DNA of 46,174 bases from Armatimonadetes bacterium 13_1_40CM_64_14 (GTDB lineage: Bacteria > Sysuimicrobiota > Sysuimicrobiia > Sysuimicrobiales > Kaftiobacteriaceae): contig MNEU01000085.1 of assembly GCA_001917855.1 (NCBI GenBank), positions 1 through 46,174 on the forward strand. Direction: 5' to 3'. Position 1 is the stretch's first letter; each line of letters begins with the position of its first letter. Of this stretch, positions 24,410-32,858 are shown one piece after another. A program made the position numbers and the translations under genes. The notes beneath the pieces are model-generated. The model worked only from the letters and a program-made list of their open reading frames with translations, did no database searches and was not told the DNA's origin.

Positions 24410-24434
24410 TAGAACGCTGTCCCGTACCTGTCAA
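24406..24434 (-). promoter_or_regulatory. Sigma-70-type promoter of the arsR-SRPBCC-DHFR group
   Basis: On the minus strand: TTGACA (24434-24429), a 17-bp spacer, then TATATT (24411-24406). Transcription would start near 24399, inside the repeats, about 32 nt before the arsR ATG. It is the closest match to consensus found in the window. Confidence 0.75.
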
Positions 24435-24638
24435 GCCCAACCAGGGGGCCCGCCGCTGACTTTCGCCAAAACGGTCGTTCGCCACGTGGGGTCACCCGCA
24501 TCCGCCGATTCCCTCGATCCTCGAGGGCGCGGGGATGGGTGAGGTGAGACCGGGGAACGCCTGGATTCCCGCCTCCCCACGGCCCCGCGGTAGGCGCGCG
24601 GCAGGCGTTCTTGGCTCGTGTCTTGAAATAGGCCGGTC

Positions 24639-25580
24639 ATGTTGGACAAGAAGACGATGGCGGTATCCTCGCGGTTAGATCCGCAGGCGAAGACCTTTCT
24701 CGATCAACGGACAGCACTGGGCGTCCGTCCTGTCAACGAACTCACAGTCGAGGCCGCCCGCGAACAGGCTGTGCGGGTCGCGCGCGCCATGAGTGGTCCT
24801 GCCGAACCCGTCGCGCGGGTCGACGAACGTTTGCTTCCGGGGCCCTATGGCGATATCCCCGTCCGCATCTACCTCCCCGCACGCGCCGAGTCTGTGCCGA
24901 TGCTCGTGTACTTCCACGGCGGCGGGTGGGTCGTGGGCAACCTCGAGACGGTGGATGCCTTCTGCCGGTCGATGACGAATCTCGCGCGCTGCACCGTTGT
25001 CTCGGTCAACTACCGCCACGCCCCGGAGCACAAGTTTCCGCTCCCCGTCGAGGACGCGTATGCGGCGACGCAGTGGGTCGCAACCCATGCGGGGACGCTG
25101 GGCGGCAACCCGGCCCGGCTGGCGGTGGGGGGCACCAGCGCCGGTGGGGCCCAGGCCGCCGTGGTGGCGCAGATCGCACGCGATCGCCGTGGGCCGCAGG
25201 TCGCCTGCCAACTCCTCATCGTGCCGGTCACTGACCACAACTTCGAGACGACGTCGTACCGCGAAAATGCGGACGGGTACGGTCTGACGGCAGACGCGAT
25301 GCGCTGGTATTGGTCGCACTACCTGCACACTGCGGCCGATGGCGCGCAACCCTATGCCTCGCCCATCCGGGCCGCAAGCCTGCGCGGCCTGCCCCCGGCT
25401 GTCGTCGTCACGGCCGAATTCGATCCGCTCCGCGACGAGGGTGAAGCCTACGCGGCCCGCCTCCGGGCGGATGGCGTCCCGGTCGTCTCTAAACGCTACA
25501 ACGGGATGGTTCACCAGTTCCTTGGCTCGGACTCGAATGCCGAGATTGCCAGGATGCTCCGTCAGGCTCTCGCAGACTAA
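24639..25580 (+). CDS. Alpha/beta hydrolase, hormone-sensitive lipase-like esterase
   Basis: A 313-residue esterase of the HSL (family IV) group. The oxyanion motif HGGGWVVGN lies near residue 95, and the nucleophile elbow is GGTSAGG (usual GDSAGG, so the Asp is Thr). The acid is in EFDPLRDEGEAYA and the catalytic His in MVHQF. The catalytic triad is therefore complete. Start ATG 24639 or ATG 24657. It stands 150 nt upstream of pcaC on the same strand; since no canonical enol-lactone hydrolase (PcaD) is present, a role in lactone opening is possible but unproven, as HSL-type esterases are a different branch from PcaD. Confidence 0.9.
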   Translation: MLDKKTMAVSSRLDPQAKTFLDQRTALGVRPVNELTVEAAREQAVRVARAMSGPAEPVARVDERLLPGPYGDIPVRIYLPARAESVPMLVYFHGGGWVVGNLETVDAFCRSMTNLARCTVVSVNYRHAPEHKFPLPVEDAYAATQWVATHAGTLGGNPARLAVGGTSAGGAQAAVVAQIARDRRGPQVACQLLIVPVTDHNFETTSYRENADGYGLTADAMRWYWSHYLHTAADGAQPYASPIRAASLRGLPPAVVVTAEFDPLRDEGEAYAARLRADGVPVVSKRYNGMVHQFLGSDSNAEIARMLRQALAD

Positions 25581-25730
25581 GCCCTCGATCCCAACCGGTC
25601 GGATCAGATGTCGGAGCTGCTGGAGCCAAAGAGGGCGTGACGGCTTTCGTGGACAAGTTCCTAACCAACACGCTTCAAGAGAACGGATCGGTCAGAAGGA
25701 TCGCGACGTCAGAGCGGGTGGAGCAGGCAA

Positions 25731-26105
25731 ATGGATTCGCGTTATGAAACCGGAATGAAGATTCGCACAGAGGTGTTGGGGGCAGAGCACGTCGCCCGGA
25801 CGAAAGCGCAGCAGACCGATCTGGACGCGGACTTCCAACGCTTCATTACGGAGACGGCGTGGGGTACCGTGTGGGCGAGGCCGAACCTCGATCGCCGCAC
25901 CCGGAGCCTCATCACGATCGGCATCCTGGCGGCGTTGGGACGTGACGAACTCGCGCTGCACCTCCGCGCCAGCCGCAACACCGGGGTCGACCCGAAGGAG
26001 ATCATCGACGTCCTATTCCACGTCGCCATCTACGCCGGCATCCCCGCCGCGAATACTGCATTCGCGATGGCCAAAACCCACTTGGAGGCAAAGGGGAACC
26101 CGTAG
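25731..26105 (+). CDS. pcaC: 4-carboxymuconolactone decarboxylase
   Basis: A 124-residue CMD-family protein. It decarboxylates 4-carboxymuconolactone to 3-oxoadipate enol-lactone in the protocatechuate branch of the beta-ketoadipate pathway. LITIGILAALGRDELALHLR and ASRNTGVDPKEIIDVLFHVA are near-diagnostic, and YAGIPAANTAFAMAK closes the domain. The length is normal for free-standing PcaC, not the PcaC-PcaD fusion. Its stop overlaps the GTG of pcaH by one base. The surrounding pca genes make the assignment firm. Confidence 0.93.
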   Translation: MDSRYETGMKIRTEVLGAEHVARTKAQQTDLDADFQRFITETAWGTVWARPNLDRRTRSLITIGILAALGRDELALHLRASRNTGVDPKEIIDVLFHVAIYAGIPAANTAFAMAKTHLEAKGNP

Positions 26106-26830
26106 TGGACGGCCCCGGGCGCGATCCCACGACCTTTCCGCCCTATTACCATGAGGCCTACCGCAGCACCGTGCGCCGCGCCCCCCGGCAGCCGCTTATC
26201 TCGGTCCCGCACACCCTGTCGGAGATCACCGGCCCAGGGCCGGCCCTCAGTGCAATGGGCGCACAGGACAGCGATCTGACCACGAACATGGGCACAGGCG
26301 GCGAGGCGATCGGAGAACGGATCATCGTTACTGGACGAGTGCTGGACGATCACGCGATGCCGGAGTCGGGAGCACTCATCGAGATCTGGCAGGCGAATGC
26401 CGCCGGACGGTACCGGCACCGCGTCGATGATCACCGTGCGCCGCTGGATCCGCACTTCCTCGGCTACGGCCGGTGCACCACAAACAATGACGGAGTCTAC
26501 CGATTCATCACCATCCGCCCCGGCGCCTATCCCTGGCAAAACCATCCCAACGCGTGGCGCCCAGCCCACATCCACTTCTCCGTGTTCGGGCCCTCCTGGG
26601 TCTCGCGGCTGATCACCCAGATGTACTTCCCCGGCGATCCGCTGCTGCCGCTTGACCCGATCTTCAACTCGGTGCCCACGGACGCGGCCCGGGCCCGTCT
26701 CATCGCCACGTATGCACACGACGTGACGCAAGAGGGATACGCGCTGGGGTTTCGGTTTGACGTGATCTTGCGTGGTCCCAATGCAACACCGTTCGAGCCC
26801 TTCGCGACCACGCACCACGCAAGGCGATGA
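26105..26830 (+). CDS. pcaH: Protocatechuate 3,4-dioxygenase beta subunit
   Basis: A 241-residue intradiol dioxygenase beta chain, carrying the non-haem Fe(III) site that opens protocatechuate to 3-carboxy-cis,cis-muconate. It begins with a YYHEAYRSTVRRAPRQPLI segment typical of PcaH. Iron ligands can be placed: Tyr in AAGRYRHRVD, Tyr in RPGAYPWQNH, and two His in RPAHIHFSVFG. GALIEIWQANAAGRY and TQMYFPGDPL are family blocks. The GTG start overlaps the pcaC stop, and the end overlaps pcaG (ATGA), so translation is coupled. Confidence 0.95.
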   Translation: MDGPGRDPTTFPPYYHEAYRSTVRRAPRQPLISVPHTLSEITGPGPALSAMGAQDSDLTTNMGTGGEAIGERIIVTGRVLDDHAMPESGALIEIWQANAAGRYRHRVDDHRAPLDPHFLGYGRCTTNNDGVYRFITIRPGAYPWQNHPNAWRPAHIHFSVFGPSWVSRLITQMYFPGDPLLPLDPIFNSVPTDAARARLIATYAHDVTQEGYALGFRFDVILRGPNATPFEPFATTHHARR

Positions 26831-27402
26831 CCAGCCGTGATCTCACGCCGTCACAAACTGCAGGACCTTTCTTTCACAGCGGCTTATTGCGCGATCCCCT
26901 CAACACTCTCACGACAGGGCAGACGCAGGGTGAGCGCATCCGTCTCGAAGGGTACGTCTACGACGGGGACCGCACGGGAGTGTCTGACGCTTTGGTCGAA
27001 ATCTGGCAGGCGAACGCCGCCGGACGGTACCGGCATCCCGCCGACCTCCGTCCGGTGCCCCTGGATCCGGCGTTTGTGGGTTTTGGCCGCGCCGGGACGG
27101 ACGAGCACGGTTTCTACGCATTCGAGACCATCAAACCAGGACCGGTGCCGTTCGACACCCACACGACCCAGGCTCCCCACATCGGCGTGTGCGTGAGTGC
27201 CCGCGGGTTGCTGGACCATCTTCGCACCCGCGTGTACTTCGACGACGAGCGCGCCAACAGCGACGACCCGGTGTTGGGGCTAGTCCCCGAGCCGCGGCGG
27301 CCGACCCTGCTGGCCCGGCGCCGGACCGTCGAGGGCCAGACCGTGTACCGATTTGACATCATCCTCCAGGGGGACCAGGAAACCGTCTTCTTCGAACTCT
27401 AA
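26827..27402 (+). CDS. pcaG: Protocatechuate 3,4-dioxygenase alpha subunit
   Basis: A 191-residue alpha chain. LTPSQTAGPFFHSGL at the N-terminus and VEIWQANAAGRYRHPADLR are typical; the end YRFDIILQGDQETVFFEL matches PcaG closely. Alpha chains share the beta-chain fold but lack a full iron site, and here the second Tyr/His set is replaced (PVPFD, PHIGVCV). It assembles with PcaH. An ATGA overlap links it to pcaH, and the CoA-transferase subunit follows after 5 nt. Confidence 0.94.
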   Translation: MTSRDLTPSQTAGPFFHSGLLRDPLNTLTTGQTQGERIRLEGYVYDGDRTGVSDALVEIWQANAAGRYRHPADLRPVPLDPAFVGFGRAGTDEHGFYAFETIKPGPVPFDTHTTQAPHIGVCVSARGLLDHLRTRVYFDDERANSDDPVLGLVPEPRRPTLLARRRTVEGQTVYRFDIILQGDQETVFFEL

Positions 27403-27407
27403 GCGGC

Positions 27408-28247
27408 ATGCCGCGCATTCTGTCACTGCAGGACGCGATCGCGGATTCCGTGCACGACGGTGACACCGTCGCCATGGAGGGGTTCACTCACTTGATCCCC
27501 TTCGCCGCCGGGCACGAGGTGATCCGGCAGCGGCGGCGCGACCTTACTTTGATCCGGATGACCCCGGACCTCATCTACGACCAGCTCATCGGGATGGGGT
27601 GCGCGCGCAAGCTGGTGTTCTCCTGGGGCGGGAACCCTGGCGTGGGCTCGCTGCACCGGCTGCGGGATGCCGTCGAGCACGGCTGGCCGCAGCCCCTCGA
27701 GCTCATCGAGCACAGCCACGCGGGCATGGCCCACGCTTACGCGGCCGGCGCGGCGGGGTTACCGCTCGCGATTCTGCGCGGGTATGCGGGCACCGATCTC
27801 CCCCGGGTCAACCCCCAGATCCGGTTCATTGACGACCCGTTCAGCGGCGAGAGGCTGGCGGCGATTCCGCCGCTGCGGCCCGACGTCACAATCATCCACG
27901 CGCAGCGCGCTGACCGCACCGGCAACGTCTTGCTGGAGGGGATCATCGGGGTCCAGAAGGAGGCCGTCTTAGCCGCGAAGCGCGCCATCGTAACGGTGGA
28001 AGAAATCGCCGACGACCTCCGCCGCCCCAGCCCCAATTCCGTCGTCCTTCCCGCCTGGACGGTCCACGCGATCGTGGCCGCCCCCGGGGGGGCCCGTCCG
28101 TCCTACGCCCACGGCTACTACCGACGGGATAACGCCTTTTATACGCAGTGGGACGCGATCTCCCGAGAGCGCGAGACGTTCTTGACGTGGATGCGGGATA
28201 ACGTCCTGCGGATACCATCGTCTCCCCCGCCGCGGGCGAGGGGATGA
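27408..28247 (+). CDS. CoA-transferase subunit A (probable 3-oxoadipate CoA-transferase)
   Basis: A 279-residue class I CoA-transferase alpha subunit of the glutaconate CoA-transferase/CatI type. LQDAIADSVHDGDTVAMEGF at the N-terminus, LIRMTPDLIYDQLIGMG, then FSWGGNPGVGSLHRLRDAVE and VTIIHAQRADRTGNVLLEGI fit the family. Its place in the pca operon makes 3-oxoadipate the likely acceptor, with CoA taken from succinyl-CoA. The end overlaps subunit B by ATGA. Names pcaI and catI are both used for such proteins, so I leave the symbol empty. Confidence 0.87.
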   Translation: MPRILSLQDAIADSVHDGDTVAMEGFTHLIPFAAGHEVIRQRRRDLTLIRMTPDLIYDQLIGMGCARKLVFSWGGNPGVGSLHRLRDAVEHGWPQPLELIEHSHAGMAHAYAAGAAGLPLAILRGYAGTDLPRVNPQIRFIDDPFSGERLAAIPPLRPDVTIIHAQRADRTGNVLLEGIIGVQKEAVLAAKRAIVTVEEIADDLRRPSPNSVVLPAWTVHAIVAAPGGARPSYAHGYYRRDNAFYTQWDAISRERETFLTWMRDNVLRIPSSPPPRARG

Positions 28248-29041
28248 GCGACATGGGGCAGCCCGAGCCCGGGACGCACACGGCGTCGGAAATGATGATG
28301 GTCGCCGCCGCGCGCGCGTTGAAGGACGACGATGTGTGCTTGGTGGGCATCGGGGCGCCCTCGGCCGCCTGCAACCTGGCGCGGCTGACCCACGCGCCGC
28401 ACCTCACCCTCATCTATGAGTCGGGCACGATCGGCTCGAAACCGCAGGTCTTACCCCTCTCGATTGGCGATCCCGAATTGTGCGAGACGGCGTTGACCAC
28501 CGTGTCGGTGCCGGAGATGTTCGCCTATTGGTTGCAGGGGGGGCGCATCACCGTCGGATTCCTGGCCGCGGCGCAGATTGATCGGTTTTGCAACATCAAC
28601 ACGACGGTCATCGGCGACTACGCCGCGCCGAAAACCCGCCTGCCCGGAGGCGGGGGCGCGCCGGAAATTGCCAGCTGCTGCCAGCAGGTCTTCGTGATCG
28701 TCGCGCACTCGCCTCGGGCATTTGTGCCGACGGTCGACTTCGTGACCTCCTTTGGCTTTGGCACCGGCGCCGATCACCGCCGCCGCCTGGGGCTTCTGAC
28801 CACCGGCCCGAGTCTGGTGGTCACGGATCTGTGCCTGCTGCGTCCTCATCCGCACACCAAAGAGCTCCAGGTCACCGCGATGCATCCTGGCGTGATGCGC
28901 GAGGAGATCACCACACGCACGGGATGGCCGGTGCAGTTCGCCGAGAATCTCTCTCAAACACCGTCGCCCACCGACGAGGAGTTGGGAGTGCTGCGGGATC
29001 TCCTGCGCCGGTCGGGTCTGACCAGGGCGGGTGCGCCGTGA
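28244..29041 (+). CDS. CoA-transferase subunit B (probable 3-oxoadipate CoA-transferase)
   Basis: A 265-residue beta subunit. The catalytic Glu of class I CoA-transferases is expected in YESGTIGSKP (E-S-G-x-x-G), near residue 65. EMMMVAAARALKDDDVCLVG at the start, GDYAAPKTRLPGGGGAPEIA in the middle and the GPSLVVTDLCLLRPHP segment are typical of CatJ/glutaconate CoA-transferase beta chains. It overlaps subunit A at the start (ATGA) and pcaB at the end (GTGA). The product would be 3-oxoadipyl-CoA; the thiolase PcaF needed next is not in the window. Confidence 0.88.
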   Translation: MSDMGQPEPGTHTASEMMMVAAARALKDDDVCLVGIGAPSAACNLARLTHAPHLTLIYESGTIGSKPQVLPLSIGDPELCETALTTVSVPEMFAYWLQGGRITVGFLAAAQIDRFCNINTTVIGDYAAPKTRLPGGGGAPEIASCCQQVFVIVAHSPRAFVPTVDFVTSFGFGTGADHRRRLGLLTTGPSLVVTDLCLLRPHPHTKELQVTAMHPGVMREEITTRTGWPVQFAENLSQTPSPTDEELGVLRDLLRRSGLTRAGAP

Positions 29042-30375
29042 CGGAACGGGGGGCGGGCCTGTTTCCGACGAGCGAGATGTCGGCGATTTTCTCAGCCCTC
29101 TCGTTCGTGCAGCGGATGCTCGATGTCGAAGCGGCCCTCGCCCACGCCGAAGCGCGCACCGGAGTGATTCCGCAGGCCTCGGCGGATGCCATCGCGGCGG
29201 CGTGCCGGGCGGACCGGTTCGACACCGCCGCCCTGTTCAGCGAAACAGCCACGGCCGGCACGCCGGTCATCCCGCTGATCAGGATGCTCACAGAACTGGT
29301 TCCCGCTGCCGCGCGATCCCATGTACACTGGGGGGCCACTTCCCAAGACATCATGGACACGGCGCTGGTGTTGCAGATGCGCGACGGTCTGGACCTGGTG
29401 ACCAGCGGGCTAGGCGGGATAGCGGCGCGGTGTGCGGCGTTAGCCGACCGCTACCGCCACACGCCGATGGCGGGCCGCACGCTCACGCAGCACGCTGTCC
29501 CGATCACCTTTGGCCTGAAGGCGGCCCGCTGGCTTGCCCAGACGACGCGCTTGATTCGCCAACTGCGAGGGCTGAAGGGGGAGGCGCTCGTCGTGCAATT
29601 GGGTGGCGCGGCTGGCACGCTCGCCGCTCTAGGAGATCGTGGCGTGCGTGTCATGGAAGCGCTGGCCGAAGAACTCCACCTCGCCGCCCCGGCCCTGCCC
29701 TGGCACACCGAACGCGACCGGATCGCCGATGTGGTGAGTACGTTAGGCATTGTCGCGAGCGCAATGGGGAAAGTGGGAACGGATTTGGCGCTGCTGGCTC
29801 AGACGGAAGTCGGCGAAGCCACCGTAGCCTCGACCGGGGGCGGCTCGTCGACGATGCCGCACAAGCACAATCCGGTGGAAGCGGCCGCGGCGATCGCGTC
29901 CGCGCGGCTGGCGATCGGATTTGTCCCGATCGTGCTGTCTGCCGGAATCCAAGAGCACGAGCGTGCCGTCGGCGGCTGGCAGACCGAGGCCCAGGCAATG
30001 ACCGACGTATTCTCGTTTACGGGAGCGGCCGTGGAGTGGGTGTCCCGCGCTCTTGGGGGGCTCCAGGTCGACGCGGACCGGATGCGGAGAAATCTCGACC
30101 TCACGGGTGGACTCATCATGGCCGAACCGCTGACGATGGCCCTCGCGCCCACGCTGGGCCGGACGGAAGCGTACCGCATCGTTCAGCGACTGTCCGACCA
30201 GAGCACGCAGACGAAGATTCCCTTACGGGAGCTCGCCGCCTCAAACGAACAGGTGCAAAGCGTACTCAGGCCCGACGCAATTGCCAGAGTCTTTGACGTG
30301 TCTTCGTATGCGGGAAGTACCAATGCGTTGATCGACCGTGCGCTAGCCGAATACCGCACTCTCGGTCCAGAGTGA
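29038..30375 (+). CDS. pcaB: 3-carboxy-cis,cis-muconate cycloisomerase
   Basis: A 445-residue member of the fumarase/adenylosuccinate lyase superfamily. It lactonises 3-carboxymuconate. Conserved blocks: HVHWGATSQDIMDTALVLQM (region 1), a TLTQHAVPITFGLKAA segment, and the lyase signature GGGSSTMPHKHNPVE. The final DVSSYAGSTNALIDRAL matches PcaB C-termini. The track starts this ORF at 28588, inside the CoA-transferase gene; the real start is GTG 29038, which overlaps the preceding stop as GTGA. It completes the pcaC-H-G-CoA-transferase-B set. Confidence 0.94.
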   Translation: MTERGAGLFPTSEMSAIFSALSFVQRMLDVEAALAHAEARTGVIPQASADAIAAACRADRFDTAALFSETATAGTPVIPLIRMLTELVPAAARSHVHWGATSQDIMDTALVLQMRDGLDLVTSGLGGIAARCAALADRYRHTPMAGRTLTQHAVPITFGLKAARWLAQTTRLIRQLRGLKGEALVVQLGGAAGTLAALGDRGVRVMEALAEELHLAAPALPWHTERDRIADVVSTLGIVASAMGKVGTDLALLAQTEVGEATVASTGGGSSTMPHKHNPVEAAAAIASARLAIGFVPIVLSAGIQEHERAVGGWQTEAQAMTDVFSFTGAAVEWVSRALGGLQVDADRMRRNLDLTGGLIMAEPLTMALAPTLGRTEAYRIVQRLSDQSTQTKIPLRELAASNEQVQSVLRPDAIARVFDVSSYAGSTNALIDRALAEYRTLGPE

Positions 30376-30498
30376 AGCCAACAAACCCCGAGGGACAGCC
30401 GCTTGCGGCGCCGTGGGGGCGAGCGAGGCGGTGCTCCGCGCCTCGAGAGGAATGCGCGTCACCTGGATATCGTTCCATCAACCAATGGAAGGGAATAC

Positions 30499-30882
30499 AT
30501 GAACGTACTCGCGTGGATCTTGCAGGTTCTTCTGGCCGTGGAGTTCCTCTTCCACGGGTGGCTGTTCATTAGCCCGCCGGCCATGATGGTGGATGCGATC
30601 GCCATGTCCGGATTAAGCGCATGGTTCCGGCAGTTCATCGGGGTTGCAGAAGTCGTGGCAGCGATCGGCCTGGTGGTTCCTGGCCTCACAAGCACCCTCC
30701 CCTGGGCGACTCCGCTTTCCGCGCTGGGTCTGACGATTGTGATGGCCAGCGCTACGATCTTCCACATCGTCCGCAACGAGATTCCGAATGCGATTTCCGC
30801 TTTGAATCTGCTCTTGCTGGTCGTCGTCACGGGGTACGTGCGATGGAAAGTCGTCCCCTTACGAGGCCGCTCTGCCCGATGA
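30499..30882 (+). CDS. DoxX-like family membrane protein
   Basis: A 127-residue integral membrane protein with four hydrophobic segments. The block VLLAVEFLFHGWLFISPPAM followed by QFIGVAEVVAAIGLVVPGL is typical of DoxX-like proteins; FHIVRNEIPNAISALNLLLL closes it. Function is unknown; relatives have been linked to quinone or thiosulfate metabolism. ATG 30499 is chosen because GGAAGGGA lies 5-9 nt upstream; the track start at 30403 adds a non-conserved arginine-rich leader. It sits 120 nt after pcaB and 18 nt before the LLM gene. Confidence 0.82.
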   Translation: MNVLAWILQVLLAVEFLFHGWLFISPPAMMVDAIAMSGLSAWFRQFIGVAEVVAAIGLVVPGLTSTLPWATPLSALGLTIVMASATIFHIVRNEIPNAISALNLLLLVVVTGYVRWKVVPLRGRSAR

Positions 30883-30900
30883 ACTATGGAGGCGTGACCC

Positions 30901-31815
30901 GTGGGTGACTACGGCAGGCCGATCGAATTTGGGATCAGCGTCGTTCCCACCGCCGCCGACCTCCCGCAGACACGGAGCACCGTGACCCTGGCCGATGCGC
31001 AGGGGCTTGACCTGGTGGGGATCCAGGACCACCCGTACCAGTGGCGCTTCCTCGATACGTGGGCGTTGATGGCCGACCTGCTCGCGCGCACCACACGCAT
31101 CCGGATCTTCCCCGATGTCGCCAACCTGCCGATGCGTGTGCCGGCCATGATCGCGAAGGAAGCGGCGTCATTGGATGTCCTCTCCGGGGGCCGCTTTGAA
31201 CTCGGGATCGGCTCCGGCGCTTTTTGGCAGGCGATCGAGGCCATGGGAGGCCCATTCCGGACTCCACCGGACGCAGTCGCGGCGTTAGAAGAAGCCATCA
31301 GGATCATTCGATTGTTCTGGAGTGGGGAGCGCACGATTACCTTCGATGGGCGGTTCTACTCGGTCCACGGTCTGCATCCCGGACCAGCCCCCGCACACCG
31401 CATTGGGCTGTGGATCGGCGGTTATAAACCGCGGATGCTCCGCCTGATCGGCCGACTGGCGGACGGGTGGATCCCTCCCCTGCTGTCCTACGCCCCGCCC
31501 GAGGGAATGCCTGCCATGCAGCGCCGCATCGATGAGGCCGCGCAGGCGGAAGGACGCGACCCCCGCGATATCCGGCGGATCTATAATCTCCCGGGCGAAA
31601 TCGTCGATGGACCGACGCGGGGCCTCCTGCAAGGGCCGGTCGCGCATTGGGTTGAGACCTTGACACAGTTCGCCCTCGATGCCGGGTTTGACACGTTCGT
31701 GTTCTGGCCCAATACGGATCCCGTACACCAGACAGAACGCTTTGCGCAAGAAATCGTCCCCGAGGTGCGCACAGCCGTCGAACGCGCTCGCACATCCAGC
31801 GCGAAGGTGGGATGA
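30901..31815 (+). CDS. LLM-class flavin-dependent oxidoreductase
   Basis: A 304-residue luciferase-like (bacterial luciferase/F420-dependent) oxidoreductase. LADAQGLDLVGIQDHPYQWR at the N-terminus, LARTTRIRIFPDVANLPMRV, and SLDVLSGGRFELGIGSGAFW are classic LLM motifs; APAHRIGLWIGGYKPRMLRL is the second conserved block. Whether it uses FMN or F420 cannot be told. GTG 30901 has GGAGG about 9 nt upstream. The stop overlaps the beta-propeller gene (ATGA). It may oxidise or ring-open an aromatic-related substrate, given the pca genes upstream. Confidence 0.9.
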   Translation: MGDYGRPIEFGISVVPTAADLPQTRSTVTLADAQGLDLVGIQDHPYQWRFLDTWALMADLLARTTRIRIFPDVANLPMRVPAMIAKEAASLDVLSGGRFELGIGSGAFWQAIEAMGGPFRTPPDAVAALEEAIRIIRLFWSGERTITFDGRFYSVHGLHPGPAPAHRIGLWIGGYKPRMLRLIGRLADGWIPPLLSYAPPEGMPAMQRRIDEAAQAEGRDPRDIRRIYNLPGEIVDGPTRGLLQGPVAHWVETLTQFALDAGFDTFVFWPNTDPVHQTERFAQEIVPEVRTAVERARTSSAKVG

Positions 31816-32846
31816 CGATGGAGGCGGTTGTGAAGACCTCGCTTGTCCTCGTCACAGACCAGGTCCTCCTCATCGCTCGTCCGATCACGGGGTGGTCGGT
31901 CGAGCAGCACCTGCAAGGAAAATCCCCCGACTGCGTTGCGGTCGACCCCTCTGACCCTACGCGCCTCTACTGCGGCACGTGGGGCGAAGGGCTGTGGATG
32001 AGTCACGACGGCGGTCAGACGTGGGACCAGACGGGGTCGGGAATTTCGTATTCTGAGATCTCGTCGGTTGCCGTCGGCCCACGCGAACACGGCCGGCGGG
32101 TCGGCGTCGTGTATGTCGGCACGGAACCCAGCACCGTCTTCCGGTCCGACGATGGTGGATCGACATGGCGGGAACTGTCTGGGCTGCGCATGCTCCCCTC
32201 ATCCCGGACCTGGAGTTTTCCCCCGCGCCCCGACACCCACCACGTGCGGTGGATTGAGCCGAATCGCACTCGCCCCGGTGAGGTTTTCGTCGCAATCGAA
32301 GCTGGCGCGCTGGTCCGGACGCGGGACGGCGGTCAGACGTGGCTCGACCGCGCGCCTGGTGGCCCCATCGATACGCACACGGCAGCCACGCACCTATTGG
32401 CACCAGATCGCGTTTATTCGGCGGCGGGGGATGGATACTTCGAGAGCACGGATGCAGGAGACACCTGGGCGCGTCGCGTCGATGGCCTGCAGCATCGGTA
32501 CCTCGTCGGGATCGCAGTCGATCCCGCGGATCCGAACACCGTGGTCGTCTCCGCCGCGCAAGGTCCCTGGGCAGCCTACCGTCCGCCGAACGCAGCAGCC
32601 TACGTCTACCGTAAGATAGCGCGCGAGGCCTTTGATCTCGCGATGGAAGGGTTACCGGATGGGCGGGGCACGACGGCGAGTCGTTTCGCGACCCATCCCG
32701 ATGAACAGGCAGTCATCTATGCCGCCAACAATCAGGGAACGTATCGGTCAGAAGACACAGGGCGGACGTGGGCGGCGCTAGACATCCCGTGGCCGTCACG
32801 GGCGCTGGCGCAGGGTGTAGAAGGGCTGGCCTGCCTTCCAAGTTAG
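31812..32846 (+). CDS. Asp-box (BNR/sortilin-like) beta-propeller protein
   Basis: A 344-residue protein with five Asp boxes: SHDGGQTW, SDDGGSTW, TRDGGQTW, STDAGDTW and SEDTGRTW, spaced 35-100 residues apart. This predicts a six- or seven-bladed beta-propeller of the sialidase/VPS10/exo-glycosidase superfamily. Sialidase catalytic residues are not apparent, and there is no signal peptide, so it is probably cytoplasmic and not a secreted glycosidase. ATGA overlap with the LLM oxidoreductase gene argues for a joint role. Such proteins are often annotated simply as glycosyl hydrolases. Function is unknown. Confidence 0.83.
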   Translation: MTMEAVVKTSLVLVTDQVLLIARPITGWSVEQHLQGKSPDCVAVDPSDPTRLYCGTWGEGLWMSHDGGQTWDQTGSGISYSEISSVAVGPREHGRRVGVVYVGTEPSTVFRSDDGGSTWRELSGLRMLPSSRTWSFPPRPDTHHVRWIEPNRTRPGEVFVAIEAGALVRTRDGGQTWLDRAPGGPIDTHTAATHLLAPDRVYSAAGDGYFESTDAGDTWARRVDGLQHRYLVGIAVDPADPNTVVVSAAQGPWAAYRPPNAAAYVYRKIAREAFDLAMEGLPDGRGTTASRFATHPDEQAVIYAANNQGTYRSEDTGRTWAALDIPWPSRALAQGVEGLACLPS

Positions 32847-32858
32847 CGGCTCGTTGTT

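Noticed and set aside
29031-30296. 421-residue plus-strand ORF overlapping pcaB in another frame
   Set aside because: The pcaB frame contains the lyase signature GSSTMPHKHNP; the alternative is Arg/Gly-rich noise.
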